From the NCBI RefSeq assembly GCF_003001695.1, contig NZ_PVYX01000001.1:1922001-1986000 (forward strand): DNA of 64,000 nt, in the 5' to 3' direction. The stretch is from Flagellimonas meridianipacifica. GTDB lineage: Bacteria; Bacteroidota; Bacteroidia; Flavobacteriales; Flavobacteriaceae. How positions within the stretch are numbered: position 1 is the first letter of the stretch; each line of letters opens with the position of its first letter. The notes below the pieces were generated by a model that worked only from the letters and a program-made list of their open reading frames with translations, made no database searches and was not told the DNA's origin. The position numbers and the translations under genes were made by a program. Shown here piece after piece: positions 1-8,784 of this stretch.

Positions 1-1264
1 CAATTGCTTCTATGGTCTGATTGTACGCCGCTAGTGCTGTGGCAATTGCTTCTTGTTCTTCTGGGGTAAGCACCCAACGGTCCTCCAAAGGAACAGCTAA
101 TCCATTAACAGAAGTTGGATCGTTAGGGTTGGCTAAAGTTCCTATGAAAGTTCTTGAGGTCAATATTAACAGATCGTCAGATGTTGTCTGTCTTAAATTG
201 ACCAATGCGGGATTTATACCCGTTAAATTAGTTAAATCCTCGTCCAGTATAACTACCGGATTGGATTCTCCGGCTGTAAAGGTAATTGTTCTCGCTGCCA
301 ACTCATCCGCATCTATGGCATTGCCCGCGAATGCTAATTGCAAGCCACCATTGTAAGCGGCATATGCACCATTGAGTGCGGCGGCCGTAGCCTCATCTAG
401 GGGCGCCGGATTAAATGGTACCGTAGTGAAAAAAGGAATATCCGTAACATCTGGTAAGTTGGCAATAACACCACCGGCTCCATTAGCCGTCATGGTTTGT
501 ACAATTGCTCCTAGTGCATTGGCCAAAAGACCTGGGTCTGTAATGTCATTTCTATCATATTCCAAAGGGTTCGGATTACCCGTTCTGTCCACTCCTGAAC
601 CTCCATTGGTAGCGTATAGCAATATGTCATTGGAACCTGCCCATAGAGAAAAGAATGTGGCGCCCTGTGCTGCGGCATCTCCAAGCACTGAGGCACTTTC
701 AGAAGAGGAAAAACGCACAAAGTATGGATTGGCGGTACCCATTAAAAGTCCAGCTACACTGCCATATCCCTCTGCCAATAATTCATAGCTCTTTGCCCCA
801 GGCAATCCCATATTATTAAAGGTTCCAGATAATTTTTCGGTGATTTCAGTTGTTCCTTGCCCAGGCACGGGAGTTGGTGCGGGACCATCCGCAGTAAAGG
901 CCAAGAAAAGACGATTTCCAATGTCTGGACTTCCATCCATATCTAAGTCAGTCAGGCCATTTATCGTAGCACCACCTAAATTGTCAGCCATAAAGGGGAT
1001 ATTAAAATCACCACCACCGGCTAAAGCGAAGTTTGAAGCTAACATGTTGGGAAAAGAAGCCTCTTGTCCGGCAATGAAAAGTGCGTTATCCGAAAATCCT
1101 GCGGTAAGGGAGTTTCCGATGGAAACATAATTTGAAAAATCTGCCGTACCGGATGTAAATACAATAGGGTCCGGATCTGGAGTAGTGGTTTGAGCATCAT
1201 CATCATCCGAGCATGCTATCAGCAATAACCCTAGTAAGGGAAATAGGGCATAGAATTTTTTCAT
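1..1264 (-). CDS. SGNH/GDSL-family lipoprotein hydrolase, C-terminus outside window
   Basis: The frame is open from the ATG at 1264 to the window edge, giving about 421 residues with no stop. The N-terminus is a lipoprotein signal with lipobox LLIAC (Cys18) followed by an Asp-rich linker. Block I of the SGNH fold reads IGNSLTAGF near residues 49-57, so the nucleophile Ser52 sits in GNSL rather than GDSL. A GSND motif near residue 190 fits block III. The block V Asp/His would lie beyond the edge. Related flavobacterial lipoproteins are often encoded beside a FadL-type outer-membrane protein, which may lie to the left (established context, not seen here). The likely role is a surface or periplasmic esterase/lipase. 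A palindromic operator candidate lies about 100 bp upstream. Confidence 0.85.
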   Translation of the reverse strand, partial: MKKFYALFPLLGLLLIACSDDDDAQTTTPDPDPIVFTSGTADFSNYVSIGNSLTAGFSDNALFIAGQEASFPNMLASNFALAGGGDFNIPFMADNLGGATINGLTDLDMDGSPDIGNRLFLAFTADGPAPTPVPGQGTTEITEKLSGTFNNMGLPGAKSYELLAEGYGSVAGLLMGTANPYFVRFSSSESASVLGDAAAQGATFFSLWAGSNDILLYATNGGSGVDRTGNPNPLEYDRNDITDPGLLANALGAIVQTMTANGAGGVIANLPDVTDIPFFTTVPFNPAPLDEATAAALNGAYAAYNGGLQLAFAGNAIDADELAARTITFTAGESNPVVILDEDLTNLTGINPALVNLRQTTSDDLLILTSRTFIGTLANPNDPTSVNGLAVPLEDRWVLTPEEQEAIATALAAYNQTIEAI

Positions 1265-1366
1265 AAGTAATTTAATTAGAGTTAGTTTAAGTTAACCTTA
1301 CAGTTAAATCAGTATTAACCAAATCTAGAGGAAATTTGTTATACAGACAATTAAATGGGTAAAAAA

Positions 1367-1382
1367 ATTATGCATGCATAAT
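1367..1382. promoter_or_regulatory. 16-bp perfect palindrome, candidate operator
   Basis: A perfect inverted repeat centred on TGCATGCA with ATTA/TAAT arms lies 103 bp upstream of the SGNH lipoprotein start. The same core forms a 28-bp palindrome at 33560-33587 upstream of etfB and pdhB. This shape is typical of MarR- or TetR-type operators; which regulator binds is not visible here. Confidence 0.5.
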
Positions 1383-1397
1383 AAAAAGGGGTGAATT

Positions 1398-2168
1398 TTA
1401 AGAATTCAGAAAGTTTGCCGCCTTTTCAAAAAACTGCTTTGGATTCTCAGCATGAAGCCAATGTCCTGCTTTGTCAATTGTTTTGATATCTGCTTGAGGA
1501 AAGTGTTTTTGTATTTCCGAGTAATCGTTGGGCAGGATATATTCAGATCGGTCGCCCCTTAAAAAAAGCGTTGGGCCTTCAAAAGTGGAAGTGGCTGGGA
1601 TACTCTCTCCTATTTCCTCCATTCTGTCTTTAAGTACATCAAGGTTAAATCGAAGACCGAGTTTTCCCTGTTCTACCCAATATAGATTTTTCAATAAAAA
1701 CTGCCGTATTCCAAAATCCGCCAGATGTTGGGATAATATCTCGTCAGCTTGTTTTCTACTGCCAATACTATTAAAATCCAGTTGGGTTAATGCGTTAACG
1801 ATATATTGGTGATGCGGGGGATAATATTTGGGCGAAATATCGGCAACAATCAATTTTGAAACATGGTTTGGATGGGAAATGGAGAATTTCATTGCAGTTT
1901 TTCCTCCCATGGAATGACCTATGATATTGGCCTCTGAAACTTGGTAATGTTCCATGTAATTCGATAGGTCTTGACTTAAGATTTCATAGTCGAACTCATC
2001 AGAATGAAAACTCTTTCCATGATTTCGTTGGTCTATTAGGTGAACCTGAAAACCATCATTGGCAAACTGATTTCCCAAAGTTTTCCAGTTATCGGACATG
2101 CCCAAGAAACCGTGCAGAATCAAAAGAGGCTTACCATCACCCAAAATTCTAGAGTGGAGTAGTTCCAT
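1398..2168 (-). CDS. alpha/beta-fold hydrolase (YbfF-like esterase)
   Basis: A 256-residue single-domain alpha/beta hydrolase. An HGFLG oxyanion-hole motif lies near residue 19, the nucleophile elbow is GHSMGG near residue 85, and the catalytic His is in AGHWLHAENP near the C-terminus. The RNHGKS segment after strand 4 resembles the YbfF esterase family. There is no signal peptide, so it is cytoplasmic. Its ATG overlaps the stop of pdxJ by one base (TAATG), so the two are probably translationally coupled, although no biochemical link to vitamin B6 is known. The substrate cannot be read from sequence; a short-chain acyl or thioester is plausible. Confidence 0.85.
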   Translation of the reverse strand: MELLHSRILGDGKPLLILHGFLGMSDNWKTLGNQFANDGFQVHLIDQRNHGKSFHSDEFDYEILSQDLSNYMEHYQVSEANIIGHSMGGKTAMKFSISHPNHVSKLIVADISPKYYPPHHQYIVNALTQLDFNSIGSRKQADEILSQHLADFGIRQFLLKNLYWVEQGKLGLRFNLDVLKDRMEEIGESIPATSTFEGPTLFLRGDRSEYILPNDYSEIQKHFPQADIKTIDKAGHWLHAENPKQFFEKAANFLNS

Positions 2169-2884
2169 TATCTTAATCGATTTAAATACATGTTCACTAC
2201 GTTTTCAAGCCCAAGATAAATAGATTCACAGATAAGAGCGTGTCCGATGGATACTTCGAGAAGATCTGGCACGTTTTCCTTGAAAAATTTGATATTATCC
2301 AAACTTAAGTCGTGCCCTGCATTTAATCCCAAACCGGATTTTTGTGCTGCAATCGCAGCATCCGTGAACGGTTTTACCGCCTCATCCGTTTGACCCATTG
2401 CAAACTTTTGAGCATAGCTTTCAGTGTATAATTCAATTCGGTCAGTTCCCGTTTTAGCTGCACCTTCTACCATTTCTATTACAGGGTCTACAAAAATAGA
2501 GGTTCGAATACCTTCGTTTTTGAAGATTTTGATTACATCGACCAGAAAATCCTTATGCTTCAAAGTGTCCCACCCTGCATTGGATGTAATGGCGTCTTCC
2601 GCATCTGGGACCAAGGTTACCTGTGTTGGTTTTACTTTAAGGACTAAATCGATAAACTTCGGAATTGGATTCCCCTCAATATTGTATTCGGTGGTAACCA
2701 CTTCCTTTAAATCGAGGGTATCTTGGTATTTTATATGACGCTCGTCGGGTCTTGGATGTACTGTAATTCCTTGTGCACCAAAGGATTCAATGTCTTTAGC
2801 GGCCTTTAATAAATCAGGGGCATTTCCTCCTCTTGAATTCCTTAAGGTGGCCAGTTTGTTAATATTGACGCTCAACTTTGTCAT
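2168..2884 (-). CDS. pdxJ: pyridoxine 5'-phosphate synthase
   Basis: PdxJ condenses 3-amino-2-oxopropyl phosphate (1-hydroxyacetone 3-phosphate amine form) with 1-deoxyxylulose 5-phosphate to make pyridoxine 5'-phosphate, the last ring-forming step of DXP-dependent B6 synthesis in the cytoplasm. The 238-residue length matches the family. The N-terminus SVNINKLATLRNSRGG, the HPRPDERHI segment near residue 43 and the NAGHDL loop near residue 188 are characteristic. It is divergent from the CBS gene and overlaps the downstream hydrolase by one base. The ATG at 2884 is the only sensible start. Confidence 0.97.
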   Translation of the reverse strand: MTKLSVNINKLATLRNSRGGNAPDLLKAAKDIESFGAQGITVHPRPDERHIKYQDTLDLKEVVTTEYNIEGNPIPKFIDLVLKVKPTQVTLVPDAEDAITSNAGWDTLKHKDFLVDVIKIFKNEGIRTSIFVDPVIEMVEGAAKTGTDRIELYTESYAQKFAMGQTDEAVKPFTDAAIAAQKSGLGLNAGHDLSLDNIKFFKENVPDLLEVSIGHALICESIYLGLENVVNMYLNRLR

Positions 2885-2969
2885 ATATTCATTTTTAAGG
2901 AGTCAAAATTAAACAATAGGCATGCCTTTTGCTATATAAAATTAGTATTTTGCACCTTAGAGTGTTGCT

Positions 2970-3626
2970 ATGCAAATTCAAGATAAAATCATATCGTCAA
3001 TTCCTGTTTTTGAGGTTTCAGAAACCTTGAAGGAGGTAATTCACTTTTTTGAGGAAACAACCTTTTCGCATGTTGCGATTACGGAGAACGGTGAATATTT
3101 AGGGGTTTTATCGGAAAATGATCTTCCTTGTTTTGAACCGGATAAGGGCATAGAGAAGTTTAGATTTGAAATGGAACGGTTTCATGTAAACAAAGAAACT
3201 ATGTGGATGGATGTTTTGGAAATGTTTTCCAGAAACGAAGCCAATGTTATACCTGTTGTTGACGATAACCAAATGGTTGCCGGATATTATAATCTGGAAG
3301 AAGTAGTTGATTACTTTATCGACACTCCCTTTTTTAAAGAACCGGGAAGTATCCTGGTTGTATCCATCGGAATTAAGGATTATTCCTTTAGTGAAATTGC
3401 GCAAATTGTAGAGGGCAATAACGCTAGATTGTTGGGGGCATTTATTTCTGAATCCCTCAACGACATTGTTCATGTTACCTTGAAGATTGGTTCGGAAAAC
3501 CTAAATGAAGTAGCACAGACTTTCAGGAGGTACAACTATACGATTGTATTCGGGAACAGTGATGATAAGTTCATTGAGGATTTGAAGGAACGTTCCGATT
3601 ACCTGGAAAAATATCTCAATATATAA
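2970..3626 (+). CDS. CBS-pair protein with C-terminal ACT-like region
   Basis: A 218-residue soluble protein. Residues about 1-125 form two CBS motifs: one around FSHVAITENGEYLGVLSENDL, split here as FSHVAITENG and YLGVLSENDL, and one around NVIPVVDDNQMVAGY. Residues about 135-215 look like an ACT-type regulatory fold (ILVVSIGIKDYSFSEIAQIV). CBS pairs usually bind adenosyl ligands such as AMP, ATP or SAM. The gene ends one base before nadK, so the two are probably co-transcribed and perhaps functionally linked. The intergenic region shared with pdxJ contains a 10-bp palindrome (AGGCATGCCT at 2918-2927). Its exact function is unknown. Confidence 0.85.
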   Translation: MQIQDKIISSIPVFEVSETLKEVIHFFEETTFSHVAITENGEYLGVLSENDLPCFEPDKGIEKFRFEMERFHVNKETMWMDVLEMFSRNEANVIPVVDDNQMVAGYYNLEEVVDYFIDTPFFKEPGSILVVSIGIKDYSFSEIAQIVEGNNARLLGAFISESLNDIVHVTLKIGSENLNEVAQTFRRYNYTIVFGNSDDKFIEDLKERSDYLEKYLNI

Positions 3627-3627
3627 T

Positions 3628-4509
3628 ATGAAGGTTGCCATCTATGGCCAGAGCATCGTGGAGCAGGACAGAATCTTTGTTCTGGAGCTCCTAGCTGAGC
3701 TTAAATCCGTTGGTGCAGAGACTTTTATTGAATCTGGTTTTCAGCAAATTCTTAATGGCTTGGGTGTTACCTCAGAGAATGAAGAGTTTACCCAGTCTTC
3801 AGGTCTTGATAGCTCTTTTGATTTATTTGTGAGTTTCGGGGGGGACGGCACCATGCTTAGAGCGGTAACCTACGTAAAAGATTCGGGCATACCCATTGTT
3901 GGGGTTAATACAGGTAGGTTAGGTTTTTTATCCACTTTTAAAAAAGAAGATGTTCGCAAAGTGGTTACTGAATTTATGTCAGGGGCGTACTCTGTAGAGG
4001 GTCGTTCACTGGTTGAAGTCTCACTGAGCTCGGGATTAAGAGAATTTGACGGATTAAATTTTGCCCTCAACGAGATTACCGTAAGCAGAAAGGATACCAC
4101 TTCTATGATTACGGTAGAGACCTATTTAAATGATGAATACTTGACCTCTTATTGGGCGGATGGCTTGATAGTTTCCACGCCTACGGGTTCTACGGGATAT
4201 TCGTTGAGCTGTGGAGGGCCGGTCATTGCACCGTCCACTAAGTCTCTTGTGCTTACGCCAATTGCTCCACACAATCTAAATGCAAGACCTTTCGTAATTT
4301 CAGATGATACGGAGATACGTCTAAAAGTCTCTGGTAGGGAGGAGAATCATTTAATATCGCTGGATTCCCGAATTGCCAGTATTCCCAACGGACAAGAAAT
4401 TAGAATAAAAAAATCAGACTTCACCATTAATATGATTGAGTACAAATCCGGAAGTTTTCTCAAAACACTTCGCAATAAACTCCTCTGGGGCGAGGACAAA
4501 CGCAATTGA
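3628..4509 (+). CDS. nadK: NAD kinase
   Basis: NadK phosphorylates NAD+ to NADP+ with ATP. The 293-residue protein carries the diagnostic GGDGTMLRA motif near residue 73 and the second conserved block STPTGSTGYSLSCGGPV near residue 185, which forms the NAD site. GVNTGRLGFL near residue 97 is also typical. It starts one base after the CBS gene stop, so it is likely in the same transcript. In flavobacteria nadK commonly precedes the porG-uppS-bamA operon, as it does here with a 111-bp gap. Confidence 0.97.
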   Translation: MKVAIYGQSIVEQDRIFVLELLAELKSVGAETFIESGFQQILNGLGVTSENEEFTQSSGLDSSFDLFVSFGGDGTMLRAVTYVKDSGIPIVGVNTGRLGFLSTFKKEDVRKVVTEFMSGAYSVEGRSLVEVSLSSGLREFDGLNFALNEITVSRKDTTSMITVETYLNDEYLTSYWADGLIVSTPTGSTGYSLSCGGPVIAPSTKSLVLTPIAPHNLNARPFVISDDTEIRLKVSGREENHLISLDSRIASIPNGQEIRIKKSDFTINMIEYKSGSFLKTLRNKLLWGEDKRN

Positions 4510-4620
4510 TTTATTTGGAAACAATAAAAACAGCTAAAAACTGTTTAACAAAGGAGAACATATAAACCCGGAATTATATAGACTTTCCTTTACTTCTTTT
4601 AGGTTAACATTTTTGATGGT

Positions 4621-5304
4621 ATGCGAATAGTTTTTGCTATTTTTTTGTGTGCAGCGTTTGGATTGAATGCCCAAACCTATGAGGTGGGGTTATTTGCAGG
4701 TGGTGCGAATGTTATTGGCGATGTGGGGAGGACCAATTATATTTTTCCTTCAGGACCTGCCGTGGGTGGTCTTTTTAAATGGAACAAAAGCAAAAGATAT
4801 GCATGGCGCGCCAGTGTAATCTATGGAAGTTTTACAGCGGATGATACAAAATCCTCCAAATCTTCAAGGGAACAAAGGGGTTTTGTAATCGATAATTCGG
4901 TTCTGGAAGCTTCTGTAGGACTAGAATTTAACTTTGTAGAATACAATCTTCACAAGCTTGGACCCGCCTTTACCCCCTATCTTTACACGGGTTTAACCTA
5001 TTTTAGGTACGATTTCAATTATTTTGATGCACAACAAGTGCAGGATATTAACCAAAAAGAAGGTAGTTTTGCAATTCCAATGACGGTAGGGGCCAAGTAT
5101 CGTTTGAATCAGTTTCTTATTCTTGGAGCTGAGATTGGGGCAAGATATACCTTTACGGATAATCTAGATGGGAGCAATCCCGAAGGTTCCAATTTTGAGC
5201 AGTTTAGATTTGGAAACATTCTAAGTGATGACTGGTACGTCTTCTCAGGTATAACCTTAACCTATACCTTTGGACGCAAACCTTGCCAGGATTGCTTTGA
5301 GTAA
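4621..5304 (+). CDS. porG: PorG-like outer-membrane beta-barrel protein (DUF6089)
   Basis: A 227-residue protein with a signal peptide ending near LNAQ, then an opening EVGLFAGGANVIGDVG typical of DUF6089. It is rich in alternating aromatic beta-strands and ends in a short Cys-containing tail (PCQDC). DUF6089 proteins in this position next to uppS and bamA are annotated as the type IX secretion component PorG, which works with the gliding/secretion ring at the outer membrane. Its stop codon directly abuts the uppS ATG, so it belongs to the envelope operon. I assign porG from family resemblance and gene context; a non-T9SS barrel remains possible. Confidence 0.75.
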   Translation: MRIVFAIFLCAAFGLNAQTYEVGLFAGGANVIGDVGRTNYIFPSGPAVGGLFKWNKSKRYAWRASVIYGSFTADDTKSSKSSREQRGFVIDNSVLEASVGLEFNFVEYNLHKLGPAFTPYLYTGLTYFRYDFNYFDAQQVQDINQKEGSFAIPMTVGAKYRLNQFLILGAEIGARYTFTDNLDGSNPEGSNFEQFRFGNILSDDWYVFSGITLTYTFGRKPCQDCFE

Positions 5305-6045
5305 ATGCTAACACTAGAGGACGTAAACAAGGATAGATTGCCTAAACATGTTGCCATTATTATGGATGGTAATGGACGTTGGGCAAAACAACGCGGAAAG
5401 CTTCGTGTTTTTGGACACGAGAATGGTGTTGATGCCGTTAGAAAAACGGTTGAGTCCTGCGCAAAACTTCAAATAGATTTTCTTACCCTTTATGCATTTT
5501 CAACAGAAAATTGGAACAGGCCCAAGCTGGAAGTTGAAACCTTAATGAAACTTTTGGTATCCTCACTTCGTAAAGAATTGGATACCCTTAACAAGAACAA
5601 CATCCGCTTGAGGGCTATTGGAAATATAAATACATTACCATCCAAAGCACAAAAAGAACTATCTGAAGTAATTGCAAAAACCGAAAAAAATTCGGGAATG
5701 ACTTTAACCTTGGCATTGAGCTACGGTTCTCGAGAGGAGCTGAAAACCGCAATAAAAGAGATAAGTTCCAAAGTTAAAAATAATATAATTTCACTTGAAA
5801 ATATTGACGAAGCCGTTATAAATACTCATCTTTACACGCACTTCATGCCAGATGTAGACTTGCTTATTCGCACCAGTGGAGAGTGTAGAATAAGCAATTT
5901 TTTACTTTGGCAGATAGCGTATGCCGAATTATATTTTATTGACGTATTTTGGCCTGATTTTAGTGAGCATCATTTGGTAGAAGCAATATTAAGTTACCAA
6001 AATAGAGAAAGACGATTTGGAAAGACTAGCGAACAACTCAATTAA
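5305..6045 (+). CDS. uppS: isoprenyl transferase (undecaprenyl diphosphate synthase)
   Basis: UppS is a cis-prenyltransferase that builds undecaprenyl diphosphate, the lipid carrier for peptidoglycan and O-glycan synthesis. The 246-residue protein contains the catalytic DGNGRWA motif near residue 21 (Asp essential), the STENW block near residue 69 and the C-terminal RTSGECRISNFLLWQ region. It begins on the base after porG and its last 29 bases overlap bamA, a tightly packed envelope operon. Length and motifs are entirely standard. Confidence 0.97.
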   Translation: MLTLEDVNKDRLPKHVAIIMDGNGRWAKQRGKLRVFGHENGVDAVRKTVESCAKLQIDFLTLYAFSTENWNRPKLEVETLMKLLVSSLRKELDTLNKNNIRLRAIGNINTLPSKAQKELSEVIAKTEKNSGMTLTLALSYGSREELKTAIKEISSKVKNNIISLENIDEAVINTHLYTHFMPDVDLLIRTSGECRISNFLLWQIAYAELYFIDVFWPDFSEHHLVEAILSYQNRERRFGKTSEQLN

Positions 6046-8686
6046 AAGGACCACCAAAACTTTACAACCTTACCTTACATTACTACTTCTTCTCCTTTAC
6101 TTTAACCCGAGCTTAGCCCAGGACACTTCTTTTGAAAATGGCAAGAGATACATTTTGGGAGGTTTGTCGGTAACGGGACTACAAAGTTACAATGAGCAGA
6201 CAGTAAAAACCTATACAGGACTTCGAGTTGGTCAACAAATAACGGTTCCTGGGGACGAAATCAGTGCTGTTATCAAAAAGTTATGGAGCTTGGAGCTCTT
6301 TAGTGATGTTAGTATGTATTATACCAGAATTGAGGGAGATAAAATATTCTTGGAGCTCAATATTTTGGAACGACCTACATTATCTAAAGTAACAATCTAT
6401 GGTGTTAAAAAGCGAAAAGTTGATGATATCATTAATGATACTGACCTAAAAAAAGGGAAGAAAATTACGGAAAGCTTAATAGCAAACACCAAGAATTATC
6501 TTCAAAACAAGTACAAGAAACAGGGCTTTTTAAATGCAAAAGTAAACATCGCTACAGCAAAAGATACCTCTGATACCAATACGCAAAGTATGGTCATTAA
6601 TGTGAACAAAGGTGACAAGGTTAAAATCAGAAGCATTGTTTTTGAGGGTAATGAAAAACTGTCCAACAAACGCCTGAAAAAAGCCTTAAAAAATACCAAG
6701 AAGAAGAAACTGTATCGTTTCTGGAAAAAATCAAAATATATAGAAGCCGATTTTGAAGAAGATCTTTCCAATCTTATCGATACTTACGCGGAAAGAGGAT
6801 ACCGTGATGCTCGAGTACTTTCTGATACTTTTATCAAGGTAAATGAAAACAATATTGATTTAAAAATAAAGGTAGAAGAAGGGAACAAGTACTATTTTGG
6901 CGACATCAATTTTGTGGGCAATTCGGTTTATACGGATAGACAATTGAATCAGGTATTGGGTATTCGAAAAGGAGAAACCTATAATGGGGTTTTACTTAAA
7001 AAAAGAATAGCTGATGATACCAAACCGGATGCTATCGATTTGACTAACCTATACCAAAACAATGGTTATCTCTTTTCAAGTATAAACCCGGTTGAGGTTT
7101 CTGCTGTGAACGATACAATTGATTTTGAAATTAGAATCATTGAAGGAAAAGAGACCTTTCTGAACCATGTTACTGTAGTAGGAAATGATAAGACCAATGA
7201 CCATGTTATTTTTAGAGAGCTCCGCACAAGACCAGGTCAAAAGTATAGTAAGGACAATATTGTGCGAAGTATCCGTGAACTTGGTCAGCTAGGTTTTTTC
7301 GATGCGGAACAGATTGCTCCTGACATACAGAATCCAGACCCAAATGCGGGGACAGTGGATATCAAGTATAGTCTCGTTGAATCCGGTTCCAGTCAAATAG
7401 AACTGCAAGGAGGATTTGGCGGTGGTGGATTTATTGGTACACTAGGGCTTTCCTTCAATAACTTCTCGTTGCAGAATATATTTAATGGTAAAGCGTATAA
7501 GCCAGTACCTATGGGTGATGGACAAACCTTTGCTTTGAGATTGCAGGCGAGTAGGTCATTTAGAGTGTACAGCTTAAACTTTTCCGAACCTTGGCTTGGG
7601 GGTAAAAAACCTGTACGTTTTAACTTATCGTTATCCAGAACACAACAGTTCGCTACAAACTTTGACAACAGGGGTAGAATAGATGTGGATAGAAGTAGAG
7701 GATTTGCAATTACCGGTGTTTCCTTAGGATTGGCCAAAAGAGTTCAATGGCCCGATGACTTTTTTACTGTTTCCCATGCATTGAGTTATCAGTTATATGA
7801 TTTTAACGATTTCAATAATGGACTTTTTAATTTCGGAAATGGTAGTTCTAATTCATTGAACTATACTTTTGGTATTTCAAGAAGTTCCCAAGGTCCAAGT
7901 AGAATATTCCCTTTGAGCGGTTCCAACTTTGAATTTACAGCAAAATTTACCCCGCCATATTCTCTGTTTTCAAACAAAGATTTTAGAGCAATACGAACAA
8001 GGATAGACGAAATAACCCAAGATCTTTTTGATATAGGACCAAACCCTGGAACAATTGAAGAGCAACTTGAGTTTGAAGACTTAAGTGACGAATTGGAACG
8101 CTTGGAAGAAGAACGTTTTAAGCTTTTGGAGTTTTATAAGATAAAATTTAGGGGAGATTGGTACACACAGCTTGTTGATAAACTAGTGCTTAGAACCAAT
8201 GCCGAGTTTGGTTTTTTGGGAAGTTATAACAATGATATTGGAGACGTTCCATTCGAACGATTCTTTGTAGGGGGAGATGGTTTAGGAAACTTTACATTGG
8301 ATGGTAGGGAGATTATTCAGCTTAGAGGATATGAGAATAGTTCCTTGACTCCTTTTATTATAAATCCAATTACTGGTCGTCAAGAACAAGATGGGGGCAC
8401 TATTTACAACAAATTTTCTTTGGAACTTAGATACCCGTTAACTCTAAAGCCAGCAGCTTCAATTTATGCACTATCATTTTTAGAAGCTGGTAATGCTTTC
8501 AACAATTTTAGTGATTTTAATCCGTTTGAATTAAAAAGATCTGCCGGAGTGGGGCTTCGTATTTTTATGCCGGCATTCGGTCTATTGGGAATTGACTTTG
8601 GTTATGGTTTCGACACAGATGCCAGACCAGGCTCCGTAGGACCCAGTGGCTGGCAAACACACTTCATTATCGGGCAGCAGTTTTAA
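6017..8686 (+). CDS. bamA: outer-membrane assembly factor BamA
   Basis: BamA inserts beta-barrel proteins into the outer membrane. The 889-residue protein has a signal peptide ending at SLAQ, five POTRA domains (about residues 45-450) and a C-terminal barrel ending in phenylalanine. The loop-6 signature appears as QLRGYENSS. An acidic, coiled-coil-like stretch near residues 655-710, rich in Glu and Leu, is inserted in the barrel region. No ATG exists upstream of the mature protein: the first usable codon is TTG at 6017, inside uppS. That start gives a good signal peptide with a Lys/Arg-rich n-region. The neighbours PorG and Skp support a role in T9SS barrel assembly. Confidence 0.95.
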   Translation: MERLANNSIKRTTKTLQPYLTLLLLLLYFNPSLAQDTSFENGKRYILGGLSVTGLQSYNEQTVKTYTGLRVGQQITVPGDEISAVIKKLWSLELFSDVSMYYTRIEGDKIFLELNILERPTLSKVTIYGVKKRKVDDIINDTDLKKGKKITESLIANTKNYLQNKYKKQGFLNAKVNIATAKDTSDTNTQSMVINVNKGDKVKIRSIVFEGNEKLSNKRLKKALKNTKKKKLYRFWKKSKYIEADFEEDLSNLIDTYAERGYRDARVLSDTFIKVNENNIDLKIKVEEGNKYYFGDINFVGNSVYTDRQLNQVLGIRKGETYNGVLLKKRIADDTKPDAIDLTNLYQNNGYLFSSINPVEVSAVNDTIDFEIRIIEGKETFLNHVTVVGNDKTNDHVIFRELRTRPGQKYSKDNIVRSIRELGQLGFFDAEQIAPDIQNPDPNAGTVDIKYSLVESGSSQIELQGGFGGGGFIGTLGLSFNNFSLQNIFNGKAYKPVPMGDGQTFALRLQASRSFRVYSLNFSEPWLGGKKPVRFNLSLSRTQQFATNFDNRGRIDVDRSRGFAITGVSLGLAKRVQWPDDFFTVSHALSYQLYDFNDFNNGLFNFGNGSSNSLNYTFGISRSSQGPSRIFPLSGSNFEFTAKFTPPYSLFSNKDFRAIRTRIDEITQDLFDIGPNPGTIEEQLEFEDLSDELERLEEERFKLLEFYKIKFRGDWYTQLVDKLVLRTNAEFGFLGSYNNDIGDVPFERFFVGGDGLGNFTLDGREIIQLRGYENSSLTPFIINPITGRQEQDGGTIYNKFSLELRYPLTLKPAASIYALSFLEAGNAFNNFSDFNPFELKRSAGVGLRIFMPAFGLLGIDFGYGFDTDARPGSVGPSGWQTHFIIGQQF

Positions 8687-8784
8687 CCATGTGGAAATAC
8701 AGCCAACACTCTGTTCGTAAACACCTGAATTTCAGTAATGTTACTATTTTGGCACGATATTTTCTTTTAAAAAGCGGAACAAGG

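Noticed and set aside
372-1130. Plus-strand open frames of 96-138 residues at the left edge
   Set aside because: They lie opposite the continuous SGNH lipoprotein frame, which has a lipobox and catalytic motifs.
2918-2927. AGGCATGCCT palindrome between pdxJ and the CBS gene as an operator
   Set aside because: Only 10 bp, with no second copy noticed; not enough to claim more than chance.
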